A stretch of 26,588 nucleotides of DNA from Thermoflavifilum sp. (GTDB lineage: Bacteria > Bacteroidota > Bacteroidia > Chitinophagales > Chitinophagaceae), in the NCBI GenBank assembly GCA_019683625.1, contig JADGHY010000003.1, positions 1-26,588 on the forward strand, read 5' to 3'. The notes under the pieces were generated by a model. That model did no database searches and was not told the origin of the DNA. It saw only the letters and a program-made list of their open reading frames with translations. The translations under genes were made by a program, and so were the position numbers. Of the stretch, positions 1-8,469 are shown in pieces (the stretch's first letter is position 1; each line of letters starts with the position of its first letter).

Positions 1-2
1 AA

Positions 3-22
3 CGGCGCCTAGAACGGCGCCG
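3..22. repeat. GC-rich hairpin at the left edge
   Basis: CGGCGCC (3-9) and GGCGCCG (16-22) form a perfect 7-bp stem around a 6-nt loop. Because GGCGCC is itself palindromic, the same bases also read as a direct repeat of AACGGCGCC (1-9 and 13-21). The sequence after it, ACGTTTGTT, is only mildly T-rich, so a terminator for a gene outside the window is possible but not shown. Confidence 0.4.
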
Positions 23-79
23 ACGTTTGTTACTATCTTATGAAAACCCTATTTAATGCAAATATAAGATGCCGGTCTG

Positions 80-114
80 AAAAATCCTAATAAAATTCCG
101 AATTCAGGATTTTT
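80..114 (-). terminator. candidate terminator of nrdJ
   Basis: AAAAATCCT (80-88) pairs with AGGATTTTT (106-114) to give a 9-bp AT-rich stem with a 17-nt loop, 8 bp beyond the nrdJ stop codon. Read on the minus strand it ends in AGGATTTTT, an intrinsic-terminator arrangement. The stem has only three G-C pairs and the loop is long, so strength is uncertain. The symmetry would also allow it to work in the plus direction. Confidence 0.5.
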
Positions 115-122
115 TAACAAAA

Positions 123-3100
123 TCAGCTACAACCCAAGCTGGCTCCGCAATTCAGGCATTTGTAACAAGTGCCCGATCGCACGGTAATATGCCCGCAACC
201 CGGACAGGTGGGTGCATCACTTTGCATCTGACGGAGATAAGCCTGGGTGCTCCCTTCCGCTACCCGCTTTTTCTCTGGCTGATGCGCTGCTACTTGCTCT
301 CTAAGCTCAGGCTGCTCATCCGGAACATCGGATATTTCCGATTGATCAACCGCCTGTACCTGCGAGGCTGCCTCCCTGTCGGGATCGGGAACATGCACCA
401 AGTCGGTTCTGTTCAGGTATTCATAACCCAGCACCCGGAAAATATAATCCACAATGGAAGTGGCAAACTTAATGTTGGGATGATCTACCGCGCCAGAGGG
501 CTCAAAACGCGTGAAGACAAACTTGTCCACGAATTCTTCCAAAGGCACCCCATACTGTAATCCTATGGAAACCGCTATGGCAAAGCAATTCATCATCGAT
601 CGCAGGGTGGCGCCTTCTTTATGCATGTCAATAAAAATTTCACCCAGGGTGCCGTCACTGTATTCTCCTGTACGCAAAAAAATCGTCTGTCCGTTGATCT
701 TAGCCTTCTGGGTGAAACCCCGCCGTTTGGCCGGCAGTGTCTTGCGCTGGACCACGCGCGACAATGCCCGCATAAAAGAGGTATCCGGACTATTTTGCAT
801 TTTAATACGAGCTGCTTCCAGGATCTCCTCAACGGTGAGGCTGTTTAAATCCAATTTTTCAGGCCTTCTGGAAGTGGATTCTCCTGAGCCGACTTCTTCT
901 TTTTTCTTTTCGGTGCGATTGCTGAGGGGTTGCGATAATTTACTCCCATCGCGGTACAAGGCACAGGCTTTTAATCCCAACTCCCAGCTCAGGTAATAAC
1001 AATCGGCAATATCGGCCACAGTGGCTTCGTTAGGAAGGTTAATGGTTTTGGAGATAGCCCCGGAGATAAACGGTTGCACGGCGGCCATCATGCGAATATG
1101 TCCGTGCGGATGGATATAACGCTGGCCTTTTTTCCCACACTTATTTGCACAATCGAATACGGGCAAGTGCTCTGGCTTCAGGTAAGGAGCCCCTTCCACC
1201 GTCATCGTGCCACACACATAGTCATTAGCAGCTTCTATCTCCGCTTCCGTGAAACCCAGTTCATGAAGCAGGTTGAAATCGGGATTGAAATATTGCTCAG
1301 GCTTGAATCCCAGACGCTGGAGGCATTCTTCGCCTAAAGTATAGACATTAAACACGAAGCTAATATCAAATGCGGAAGATACGGCCTGATCCAGCTTTTT
1401 AAGTTCTTCTGCGATGAAACCTTTTTCGCTCAGGGATTGATGGTTGATGAAAGGAGCTCCTTCAAAACTACCTGTACCCCGGGCATAATCCACGATGGCT
1501 TTCACTTCGGCCTCGGTATAGCCTAAATGTTTCAGGGCTGTGGGAATCGACTGATTGATGATTTTAAAATAGCCCCCTCCGGCCAGTTTTTTAAACTTTA
1601 CCAGGGCAAAATCGGGCTCGATGCCGGTGGTGTCGCAATCCATGATGAGGCCGATGGTGCCGGTTGGGGCGATTACGGTGACCTGCGCATTGCGATAGCC
1701 ATATTGTTCACCCATCTGCAGGGCTTCATCCCAGGCCCGGGTAGCGGCTCTCAACAGGTCTTCCGGGCAATAGCGGGCATTGATGCCTTGGGGTTTGATT
1801 TCCAGTCCTTCATAGGCGTCGGCTGCATCGTAGGCTGCTGCCCGATGGTTGCGGATCACCCGCAGCATGTCGTCCCGGTTGTCGGCAAACCGGGGGAAAG
1901 GCCCCAGGTGCATGGCCATTTCGGCTGAGGTTTTGTAGGCCACACCTGTCATAATGGCCGTAATGGCTGCGGCCATAGCCCGGGCTTTTTCACTATCGTA
2001 TGGTATGCCGTTAATCATGAGCAAAGAACCCAGATTGGCATAACCTAGTCCCAACGTGCGATAATCGTAGCTAAGCTGAGCTACTTCTTTGGAGGGAAAT
2101 TGTGCCATCAGCACCGAAATCTCCAGCACCACCGTCCACAACCTCACCACATATTCAAAGGCCGGGATATCGAACCGGTTTTCTTTTTCATCGTAAAATT
2201 TGCGCAGGTTGATAGAGGCCAGGTTGCAGGCGGTATTATCGAGAAACATGTATTCCGAACAGGGGTTCGAGGCACGGATTCGGCCGCCTTTGGGGCAAGT
2301 ATGCCATTCATTGATGGTGGTATCGAACTGCACGCCCGGATCGGCACAACGCCAGGCCGCATAGGCAATCTTATCCCAGAGTTCCCGGGCCTTGATGGTT
2401 TTCATGGTTTTACCCGTTGTACGGGCTTTTAATTCCCATACGCCATCCTCGGCCAGCACACGGAAAAAGGTATTGGGGATCCTGACAGAGTTGTTGGAAT
2501 TCTGGCCCGATACGGTGCGATAGGCCTCGCCTTCATAATCGGATGAATAGCCCGCAGCAATCAGGGCTGCTACCTTTTTCTCTTCCTCCACTTTCCAGTT
2601 GATAAATTCCACCACTTCGGGGTGATCCAGATCCAGGCAAACCATTTTGGCTGCCCGACGGGTAGTACCACCCGATTTAATGGCGCCTGCCGCACGATCG
2701 CCAATTTTCAGAAAGCTCATCAGCCCACTGGAGGATCCTCCACCACTTAGTTTTTCACCCTCAGCCCGGATATTTGAAAAATTGGTGCCCACGCCCGAGC
2801 CATATTTGAAAATACGGGCTTCCCGCACCCACAGGTCCATGATGCCTCCTTCATTGACCAGATCATCTTCCACACTTAATATAAAGCAGGCATGGGGCTG
2901 CGGCCTTTCGTAGGCTGAGGTGGATTCCCGCAATGCTCCGGTTTCCGGATCCACGTAATAATGCCCCTGAGGCTTACCCTTAATGCCGTAGCTGTCGTAC
3001 AAGCCCGTGTTAAACCATTGCGGGGAATTCGGGGCACACATTTGGTTTAACATGCAGTAAACCAACTCATCGTAAAATATTTGGGCATCTTCGGCAGAGG

Positions 3101-3431
3101 CGAAATAACCATAGCGCTCGCCCCAGTTGCGCCAGCAATTTGCCAGCCGGTGGACCACCTGTTTGACGGAAGTTTCTCTGCCCAGCGATCCATCGGGCTG
3201 TGGCACACCAGCTTTGCGAAAGTATTTTTGTGCCAGAATATCTGTGGCTATCTGCGACCAATGAGCAGGCACCTCTACATCATTCATTTCAAAAATCACT
3301 TCTCCGTTCGGATTGCGAATCACCGAGCTGCGGAGTTCATAGGAAAACATGTCGTAAGGGCTCTGGCCTTCTTTCGTGAAATAGCGACTAAATCGGAGCC
3401 CCTTGGCAAGGGTTTGGTTATTGTTTGTCAT
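123..3431 (-). CDS. nrdJ: vitamin B12-dependent (class II) ribonucleoside-diphosphate reductase
   Basis: The protein reduces ribonucleotides to deoxyribonucleotides in the cytoplasm using adenosylcobalamin as radical source. With the start at 3431 it has 1102 residues. The class II catalytic set is visible: NPCSEY with N389, radical Cys391 and Glu393; Cys402, 11 residues later; and the partner Cys182 in PHACFILS. The spacing matches the redox pair known in NrdJ. A TSCPD-type domain follows at about residues 930-1030. A charged linker then leads to a C-terminal zinc-ribbon-like tail (CPGCG, CYKCLNCG), presumably the cysteines that re-reduce the active site. The reading frame stays open 47 codons upstream, but that extension is low-quality sequence and MTNNNQTLAKGLRFSRYF looks like a normal class II N-terminus. 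It is transcribed divergently from the GGGP synthase gene. No class I or III reductase genes are nearby, and no cobalamin riboswitch was found upstream. Confidence 0.96.
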   Translation of the reverse strand: MTNNNQTLAKGLRFSRYFTKEGQSPYDMFSYELRSSVIRNPNGEVIFEMNDVEVPAHWSQIATDILAQKYFRKAGVPQPDGSLGRETSVKQVVHRLANCWRNWGERYGYFASAEDAQIFYDELVYCMLNQMCAPNSPQWFNTGLYDSYGIKGKPQGHYYVDPETGALRESTSAYERPQPHACFILSVEDDLVNEGGIMDLWVREARIFKYGSGVGTNFSNIRAEGEKLSGGGSSSGLMSFLKIGDRAAGAIKSGGTTRRAAKMVCLDLDHPEVVEFINWKVEEEKKVAALIAAGYSSDYEGEAYRTVSGQNSNNSVRIPNTFFRVLAEDGVWELKARTTGKTMKTIKARELWDKIAYAAWRCADPGVQFDTTINEWHTCPKGGRIRASNPCSEYMFLDNTACNLASINLRKFYDEKENRFDIPAFEYVVRLWTVVLEISVLMAQFPSKEVAQLSYDYRTLGLGYANLGSLLMINGIPYDSEKARAMAAAITAIMTGVAYKTSAEMAMHLGPFPRFADNRDDMLRVIRNHRAAAYDAADAYEGLEIKPQGINARYCPEDLLRAATRAWDEALQMGEQYGYRNAQVTVIAPTGTIGLIMDCDTTGIEPDFALVKFKKLAGGGYFKIINQSIPTALKHLGYTEAEVKAIVDYARGTGSFEGAPFINHQSLSEKGFIAEELKKLDQAVSSAFDISFVFNVYTLGEECLQRLGFKPEQYFNPDFNLLHELGFTEAEIEAANDYVCGTMTVEGAPYLKPEHLPVFDCANKCGKKGQRYIHPHGHIRMMAAVQPFISGAISKTINLPNEATVADIADCYYLSWELGLKACALYRDGSKLSQPLSNRTEKKKEEVGSGESTSRRPEKLDLNSLTVEEILEAARIKMQNSPDTSFMRALSRVVQRKTLPAKRRGFTQKAKINGQTIFLRTGEYSDGTLGEIFIDMHKEGATLRSMMNCFAIAVSIGLQYGVPLEEFVDKFVFTRFEPSGAVDHPNIKFATSIVDYIFRVLGYEYLNRTDLVHVPDPDREAASQVQAVDQSEISDVPDEQPELREQVAAHQPEKKRVAEGSTQAYLRQMQSDAPTCPGCGHITVRSGTCYKCLNCGASLGCS

Positions 3432-3457
3432 AATCCAAATTGTTTTATCGTGAAAAA

Positions 3458-3471
3458 TTCCCGGCCGGGAA
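3458..3471. promoter_or_regulatory. 14-bp perfect palindrome upstream of nrdJ
   Basis: TTCCCGGCCGGGAA is a perfect 7+7 dyad centred about 33 bp before the nrdJ start. It could be an operator or a hairpin in the 5' leader. It does not resemble the AT-rich NrdR box. A weak -7-like TATTTTCG lies just upstream on the minus strand. The function is not known from sequence. Confidence 0.35.
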
Positions 3472-3575
3472 AACGAAAATAATGGATTCATGTGTTGGCC
3501 TTTCAACTTGTTTTGCACAGCTTGTGTATAACTTCCGATCTTTCCTTTCCCGCTGATGCTGCATGAAGCCACCAG

Positions 3576-3604
3576 TTGCTAATAGGAAAAAAATCATAGC
3601 TTTG
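3576..3604 (+). promoter_or_regulatory. Bacteroidota-type promoter of the GGGP synthase gene
   Basis: TTG (3576-3578), an 18-nt spacer and TAGCTTTG (3597-3604) match the Bacteroidota -33/-7 pattern TTG-N17-23-TAnnTTTG. Transcription should begin about 6 nt after the -7 element, which leaves a leader of roughly 12-15 nt before the ATG at 3624. Confidence 0.7.
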
Positions 3605-3623
3605 TACATAAGCCTTTCCAGAT

Positions 3624-4391
3624 ATGCAAACTCACCAACCTGTTTATACCACATTCTGTGAAAACAAACAAAAAGGCAAAAAGGCTTTTGCAGTATTGAT
3701 TGATCCCGATAATATTGATCTTCCGCATTTAAACCGGTTGCTGGCCTTGAGCGAAGAAGCACAGGTAGATTATTTGTTGATTGGTGGCAGCCTTATGATC
3801 ACCAATCATCTGGATGTTTACTGCCAGCATATCAAGCAACATAGCCATATTCCGCTGATTTTGTTCCCCGGCAGCCCCACCCAGCTCAGTCGCCATGTGG
3901 ATGCATTGCTTTATCTTTCGCTGATCTCCGGGCGCAATGCTGAGCTGCTTATTGGCCAGCACGTGCTTTCCGCTGCTGCGGTAAAGCAAAGTGGGGTGGA
4001 GGTGATTTCAACGGGATATATGGTTATTGATGGAGGAGTGCCCACCACGGTATCTTACATCAGCAACGCAGCTCCCATACCTGCCGACAAAGATGATATT
4101 GCCATGTGCACGGCCATGGCTGGTGAGATGTTAGGGAAAAAAATCATCTATATGGATGCCGGCAGTGGTGCCCGGCACCCCATCAGCGAGCGCATGTTGC
4201 GCCGGGTGGCCGACAATATTTCCCTGCCGCTGATTGCTGGGGGTGGCATCCGGGATCCGGAAACTGCCTATCGCATGGCCCGCGCCGGTGCCGACGTGAT
4301 CGTCGTAGGCAATGCCATCGAAAAAGATCAGGAACTCATTAAAGAGATAAGCTCCGCCATTCATTCGTTGCCCGCCACTACCATGCGCTAA
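3624..4391 (+). CDS. geranylgeranylglyceryl phosphate synthase family protein (PcrB/GGGPS)
   Basis: This 255-residue TIM-barrel enzyme family joins a polyprenyl diphosphate to sn-glycerol-1-phosphate, the first ether-forming step of archaeal-type lipids. Family motifs are clear: FAVLIDPDN at residues 22-30, DYLLIGGSLM at 49-58, VISTGYMVIDGG at 127-138, the phosphate-binding loop AGGGIRDPETA from 205, and GADVIVVGNAIE from 222. Length is normal for the bacterial branch. The prenyl chain length used cannot be read safely from the sequence. It has its own promoter, and it ends 2 bp from the stop codon of the convergent LytTR regulator gene. Bacteroidota homologues of the family are known to be active GGGP synthases, but what their product is used for in the cell is less clear. 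Confidence 0.92.
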   Translation: MQTHQPVYTTFCENKQKGKKAFAVLIDPDNIDLPHLNRLLALSEEAQVDYLLIGGSLMITNHLDVYCQHIKQHSHIPLILFPGSPTQLSRHVDALLYLSLISGRNAELLIGQHVLSAAAVKQSGVEVISTGYMVIDGGVPTTVSYISNAAPIPADKDDIAMCTAMAGEMLGKKIIYMDAGSGARHPISERMLRRVADNISLPLIAGGGIRDPETAYRMARAGADVIVVGNAIEKDQELIKEISSAIHSLPATTMR

Positions 4392-4393
4392 GT

Positions 4394-5128
4394 TCAAAGG
4401 CTCATCATCTCCTTGAACTTTACCGCCTGCCGGCGAGAAACCTCAATTTTTTCTCCTCCTTTCATTTCCAGCAACAGGCCACCATTGAAATAAGGATCAA
4501 TTTTTTCAATCAGGCGGAGGTTTACAATATGTTTGCGGTTTGCCCGGAAAAAGACCCTGGGGTCAAGCCGTTCTTCCAATGCATTGAGCGATTTCAGGAT
4601 TAAAGGTTTATTATTTCCAAAATATACCCGAGCATAATTTCCGGCGCTTTCAAACAAACGAATGTCGTGCAGCTTCACAAACCAGCACCGCTCCCCGTCT
4701 TTCACAAATACCTGATCGTTTTCTGAAAGCACACCCCTGCCTATTAGGTTTTGCTTTTCTTTTTCTTCCTGCTGCCGCAATTTTTGTAAAGCATCGGACA
4801 GGCGCCGGGGTTCAATAGGTTTCATCAGATAATCGAGCGCATTGTATTCAAAGGCTTTTAATGCATATTCATCATAGGCTGTTGTGAAGATCACCGTAGG
4901 CACCTTGTCCAGCATTTCCAGCAACTCAAAACCCGTTTTGTCGGGCATCTGGATGTCCAGAAACAGCAAATCGGGCTCCAGGCTTTCGATTTGTTCAATA
5001 CCTTCCTGAGCATTAGAGGCTTCACCCACTACCTGGATTTCGGGAAATTCTTTTAACAAGCGCCTGAGCTCATTGCGGGCCAGGCGTTCATCGTCGATGA
5101 TCAAAGCACGGGTAAGATGACTGATCAT
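4394..5128 (-). CDS. LytTR-family response regulator
   Basis: The 244-residue cytoplasmic transcription factor is the partner of the kinase gene just upstream. The receiver domain (about 8-125) shows the acidic pair D12/D13, the phospho-acceptor D58 in LLFLDIQMPD, the conserved Thr near residue 85 (VIFTTAYDEYALKAF) and the Lys of DYLMKPIEP. A linker follows, then a LytTR DNA-binding domain (about 140-240) with the typical KLHDIRLFESAGNYARVYF start and RANRKHIVN segment. Its ATG overlaps the kinase stop codon in ATGA, so the two are translationally coupled. Target genes cannot be read from the sequence. Such pairs in Bacteroidota often control envelope or metabolite-response genes. Confidence 0.95.
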   Translation of the reverse strand: MISHLTRALIIDDERLARNELRRLLKEFPEIQVVGEASNAQEGIEQIESLEPDLLFLDIQMPDKTGFELLEMLDKVPTVIFTTAYDEYALKAFEYNALDYLMKPIEPRRLSDALQKLRQQEEKEKQNLIGRGVLSENDQVFVKDGERCWFVKLHDIRLFESAGNYARVYFGNNKPLILKSLNALEERLDPRVFFRANRKHIVNLRLIEKIDPYFNGGLLLEMKGGEKIEVSRRQAVKFKEMMSL

Positions 5129-6198
5129 ATAGAAAAGGTTTTATGTGCCTGAGCAAAAGCAGGTTCCTGGCTTAATGGGATACGTACCCTTGCTTCAACC
5201 TGATGGGCATCAGCATTTTCAATCTGAAAGCTGGCTCCAGGGCCAAATAAAATCTCCAGCCGCTGGCGGGTACTCTGCAGGCCAAAACCCTGGGCAGAAT
5301 AAGTGGCGGAAAGTTGTCCGGTATTGCGCACCACAATTTCATGATAGCCTGATACGATGCGCGATATAATTTCTACCCGGCCTCCCAGCACAGCACGTGA
5401 AATTCCATGCTTGACGGCATTTTCCACCAGGGTTTGCAACATCAGGGGAGGTACAGGCAGCGAAAGCGTTTCCGGATCAATCTCAAATTTGACTTCCAGA
5501 CGCTCTTCAAAACGAATCATCTCCAGGGCCAGATAATCGCGCACCATGGTGATTTCGTTTTCTAAAGAAACGGTTTCTGCTTTTTCGGCTTGCATAGAAT
5601 TCCGCAGGATATTCGATAATTCCGTCACCGCCTCCCTTGCCCGTTCGGGATTTTCTTCAATCAAAGCCCGGATACTATTTAAGGCATTGAAAATAAAATG
5701 AGGATTCAACTGCGATTTGATGGTCTTCAACTGTAGCTCTTTTACCATAGACTCCAGCCGCAACCGATCGAACTGATACCGGCGTTCTTTTTCCACATAA
5801 TGCCATAAGATATAAATCAAGGACCAGATGAGGATGATGATGAAGATGCTAAAGAAACGCCCGAATTGGAATGATTTTTCCTGCGGCGTCATCAGGTGAA
5901 AAGCATATTTGTACACATCCACCAAAAGGGTAATCAACAGACTGCATACGATCACGCCTAACAGCATGCGCCACACGAGCCTGTCGAGCCTTAATTGCAA
6001 CCACTGCCGGCGTAATAAAAATTGCCGGAATCCATGGGTGACGGCAATGCCGGCAAGGATAAACACTGTACGCTCAACCAGAGAAGAAACGGAGACAGTC
6101 TGGCTGTACATATAGCTGACGAGCGTGCTGAACAACCAAAATGCCATCCAGCCCCCAATCTGGCACCACCAATAATATGACCTAGCCCGCCTCAGCAT
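5125..6198 (-). CDS. LytS/YehU-type membrane sensor histidine kinase
   Basis: This 357-residue inner-membrane kinase phosphorylates the LytTR regulator encoded directly downstream. About four hydrophobic segments lie in the first 135 residues (roughly 11-32, 44-60, 77-97 and 113-135). A short coiled linker follows (VEKERRYQFDRLRLESMVKE is part of it). The His_kinase domain has the phospho-acceptor H167 in LNPHFIFNALNSIRALI. The ATPase domain shows the N box LQTLVENAVKHGI and a G box GFGLQSTRQRL. There is no large extracellular sensor domain, so the signal is probably sensed in or near the membrane. The start at 6198 fits the short distance to a -7 element at 6212-6219. It overlaps the regulator gene by 4 bp. 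Confidence 0.94.
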   Translation of the reverse strand: MLRRARSYYWWCQIGGWMAFWLFSTLVSYMYSQTVSVSSLVERTVFILAGIAVTHGFRQFLLRRQWLQLRLDRLVWRMLLGVIVCSLLITLLVDVYKYAFHLMTPQEKSFQFGRFFSIFIIILIWSLIYILWHYVEKERRYQFDRLRLESMVKELQLKTIKSQLNPHFIFNALNSIRALIEENPERAREAVTELSNILRNSMQAEKAETVSLENEITMVRDYLALEMIRFEERLEVKFEIDPETLSLPVPPLMLQTLVENAVKHGISRAVLGGRVEIISRIVSGYHEIVVRNTGQLSATYSAQGFGLQSTRQRLEILFGPGASFQIENADAHQVEARVRIPLSQEPAFAQAHKTFSI

Positions 6199-6211
6199 AT
6201 ACCCAATTATT

Positions 6212-6219
6212 CAAAAGTA
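6212..6219 (-). promoter_or_regulatory. -7 element of the kinase/regulator operon
   Basis: Read on the minus strand this is TACTTTTG, a perfect TAnnTTTG, 13 bp before the kinase ATG. No TTG lies at the usual 17-23 nt distance, so only half of the promoter is recognisable. A start about 6 nt downstream would leave a leader of under 10 nt. Confidence 0.45.
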
Positions 6220-6458
6220 CAGCATTCCGCAATTATCCTCCCCGGCCTTTTTGATCAACGGCCTATTTTCTGGATAAACGAAACATCCCGGCCAGGCATG
6301 AGTTAGTATTGTTACGGGCTCTTTGGGATATGATTTCTCTCCGTGCACGCTGGATCATTTTCGCAAATCATCGTAACTTACACCGTTTTCCTTTTTTGGA
6401 ATTCGTACAACATTTTGTTTCGTATATTGTATTAATAGGATCAAACCATTATCCACTC

Positions 6459-8408
6459 ATGGCACCTTTAGATATCCAACCAGGTCCTTTGCTTAGCCAA
6501 ATTGAATATCCCGACGACCTGCGTAAACTCTCGCGTGAGCAGTTGAATGTGCTTTGCGATGAGCTGCGGGAGTATATTATAGACATGGTAAGTGTGTATG
6601 GCGGCCATTTTGCGGCCAATCTGGGCGTGATTGAACTCACCGTTGCCCTGCATTATGTGTTTAATACGCCGTATGATCAATTGGTCTGGGACGTAGGCCA
6701 CCAGGCTTATGCCCATAAAATTCTCACCGGCCGCCGCAAGGTGTTTCACACCAACCGCCGTTACGGCGGGATCAGTGGATTTCCTCGCCGGAGCGAAAGT
6801 ATTTACGATACTTTTGGCGTGGGCCATTCTTCCACCTCTATTTCCGCAGCTTTGGGCATGGCTATGGCAGCCAAATATGCCGGTGATACCCAGCGGCAGC
6901 ATATTGCCGTGATCGGGGATGGGGCCATGACTGCCGGCCTGGCTTTCGAAGCCATGAACCACGCCGGGGTATCGGACACCAACCTGCTGATTATCCTGAA
7001 TGATAATTGCATGTCTATTGATCCCAATGTGGGAGCTTTGAAAGAATACCTGACCGATATCACCATCTCCCCAACCTATAACAAGCTGAGGCAGGATATC
7101 TGGAAACTCCTGGGTAAACTGCCCATGAGCGATATCTCGCGTGACCTGGCCGCCAAGCTGGAAGCCGGACTGAAAGGCTTGCTTACCCGTTCCAGCAATT
7201 TGTTTGAAGCCCTGAAACTGCGTTACTTCGGGCCCATCGATGGCCATAACGTGCAAAAACTCGTGGACATTCTTACCGATCTGAAACAGATTCCAGGCCC
7301 TAAGCTCCTGCACATCATCACGGTTAAAGGGAAAGGCTACGCACCCGCCGAGAAAGACCAAACGAAATGGCATGCCCCAGGCTTGTTCGACAAAGTCAAT
7401 GGAGAAATCCAGAAAAAGATTTCCCCTACCCCTCAACCCCCCAAGTACCAGGATGTATTTGGCTGGACTTTGCTTGAACTTGCCGAACAAAACGATAAAA
7501 TCATTGGCATCACCCCGGCCATGCCTTCCGGTTCTTCCTTGAAATACATGATGGAAAAAATGCCTCATCGGGCATTTGACGTGGGCATCTGCGAACAGCA
7601 TGCTGTAACACTTTCGGCTGGCATGGCCACGCAGGGACTAAAAGTTTATTGCACGATCTATTCTTCCTTCATGCAAAGAGCTTATGATCAACTCATTCAC
7701 GACGTGGCTATCCAAGATCTGCCCGTGGTCTTCTGCCTGGACAGAGCCGGACTGGTCGGAGAAGACGGGGCTACCCACCATGGGGCATACGATCTGGCCT
7801 ATCTGCGACCCATACCTAACCTCATCATCAGCGCACCCATGAATGAAGAAGAAATGCGGAACCTGATGTTTACCGCACAGCTTCCTCATATCACCCATCC
7901 CTTTGTGATCCGCTACCCACGGGGCGAAGGTGTAATGCCCGACTGGAGAAAGCCTTTCCGGGAATTACCCATCGGTAAAGGCCGACAAATAGCCGAGGGA
8001 AAAGAGATAGCCATTCTGTCCATTGGCCATGCCGGGAATTTTGTGACAGAAGCCCGAAAAACTCTGCTCACCGAAGGCATTGAAATAGCTCATTTCGACA
8101 TGCGTTTCCTGAAGCCCTTGGATGAAGCCTTGCTGCACCAGGCTTTACAACAATATCCTATCGTGATTACCGTGGAGGACGGGTCGAGAATAGGCGGCCT
8201 TGGCAGCGCGGTGGCCGAATTCATGGCATTACACGGCTACCATAATGAATTGCATATTTTGGGTATTCCCGATCGCGTAGTGGAGCATGGCAAGCCAGCC
8301 GAACTGCACCGCGAATGTGGCTACGATGCAGAAGGCATCGTACAAACCGTACGCCAGACCCTTCAGCAAAAACTTTTGGTGAGTACATCACTGCCCAACC
8401 AAGCCTGA
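6459..8408 (+). CDS. dxs: 1-deoxy-D-xylulose-5-phosphate synthase
   Basis: Dxs condenses pyruvate and glyceraldehyde 3-phosphate to DXP, the entry step of the MEP isoprenoid pathway and a precursor for thiamine and pyridoxal. With the ATG at 6459 it has 649 residues, close to the usual 620-640. Visible signatures are H50 in YGGHFAANLG, VWDVGHQAYAHK, GHSSTSISAALG (122-133), the thiamine-diphosphate motif starting GDGA at 153 and ending near LNDNCMS, and catalytic Glu379 in DVGICEQHAV at the start of the pyrimidine-binding domain. A C-terminal transketolase-type domain closes the protein. The frame is open for 50 codons before this ATG, but that stretch is unlike Dxs. It lies 2 kb from the GGGP synthase gene, which consumes a product of the same pathway. 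Confidence 0.96.
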   Translation: MAPLDIQPGPLLSQIEYPDDLRKLSREQLNVLCDELREYIIDMVSVYGGHFAANLGVIELTVALHYVFNTPYDQLVWDVGHQAYAHKILTGRRKVFHTNRRYGGISGFPRRSESIYDTFGVGHSSTSISAALGMAMAAKYAGDTQRQHIAVIGDGAMTAGLAFEAMNHAGVSDTNLLIILNDNCMSIDPNVGALKEYLTDITISPTYNKLRQDIWKLLGKLPMSDISRDLAAKLEAGLKGLLTRSSNLFEALKLRYFGPIDGHNVQKLVDILTDLKQIPGPKLLHIITVKGKGYAPAEKDQTKWHAPGLFDKVNGEIQKKISPTPQPPKYQDVFGWTLLELAEQNDKIIGITPAMPSGSSLKYMMEKMPHRAFDVGICEQHAVTLSAGMATQGLKVYCTIYSSFMQRAYDQLIHDVAIQDLPVVFCLDRAGLVGEDGATHHGAYDLAYLRPIPNLIISAPMNEEEMRNLMFTAQLPHITHPFVIRYPRGEGVMPDWRKPFRELPIGKGRQIAEGKEIAILSIGHAGNFVTEARKTLLTEGIEIAHFDMRFLKPLDEALLHQALQQYPIVITVEDGSRIGGLGSAVAEFMALHGYHNELHILGIPDRVVEHGKPAELHRECGYDAEGIVQTVRQTLQQKLLVSTSLPNQA

Positions 8409-8414
8409 ACCAAC

Positions 8415-8440
8415 AAAAAAACCCGGCTTCTAACCGGGTT
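8415..8440 (-). terminator. intrinsic terminator of the yceI-family gene
   Basis: AACCCGG (8420-8426) pairs with CCGGGTT (8434-8440) around a 7-nt loop. On the minus strand the stem is followed by a run of seven T (8421-8415), an intrinsic terminator 30 bp past the yceI stop. In the plus direction the hairpin sits 11 bp after the dxs stop but lacks a T run, so it would end dxs transcription only weakly. Confidence 0.75.
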
Positions 8441-8469
8441 GCATGATCATGATATTCGGAAAGATCCGT

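Noticed and set aside
123..3431. Intein in NrdJ
   Set aside because: The long protein (1102 residues) suggested one, but the catalytic core is continuous and no splicing motifs are seen. The extra length is in the TSCPD and zinc-ribbon tail.
3432..3572. N-terminal extension of NrdJ by 47 residues
   Set aside because: The frame is open but the sequence is unlike class II reductases, and the ATG at 3431 begins the conserved part.
3432..3623. Cobalamin riboswitch before nrdJ
   Set aside because: I looked because the enzyme uses B12. The 192-bp region has no B12-box-like sequence and is too short for a full riboswitch plus promoters for two genes.
6309..6458. N-terminal extension of Dxs by 50 residues
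   Set aside because: The stretch has no Dxs-like sequence, while the ATG at 6459 gives a protein of normal length.
6468..7601. A 377-codon open frame antisense to dxs
   Set aside because: It has no recognisable domain, is fully covered by the well-conserved dxs gene and lacks promoter or start features. It is a composition effect.
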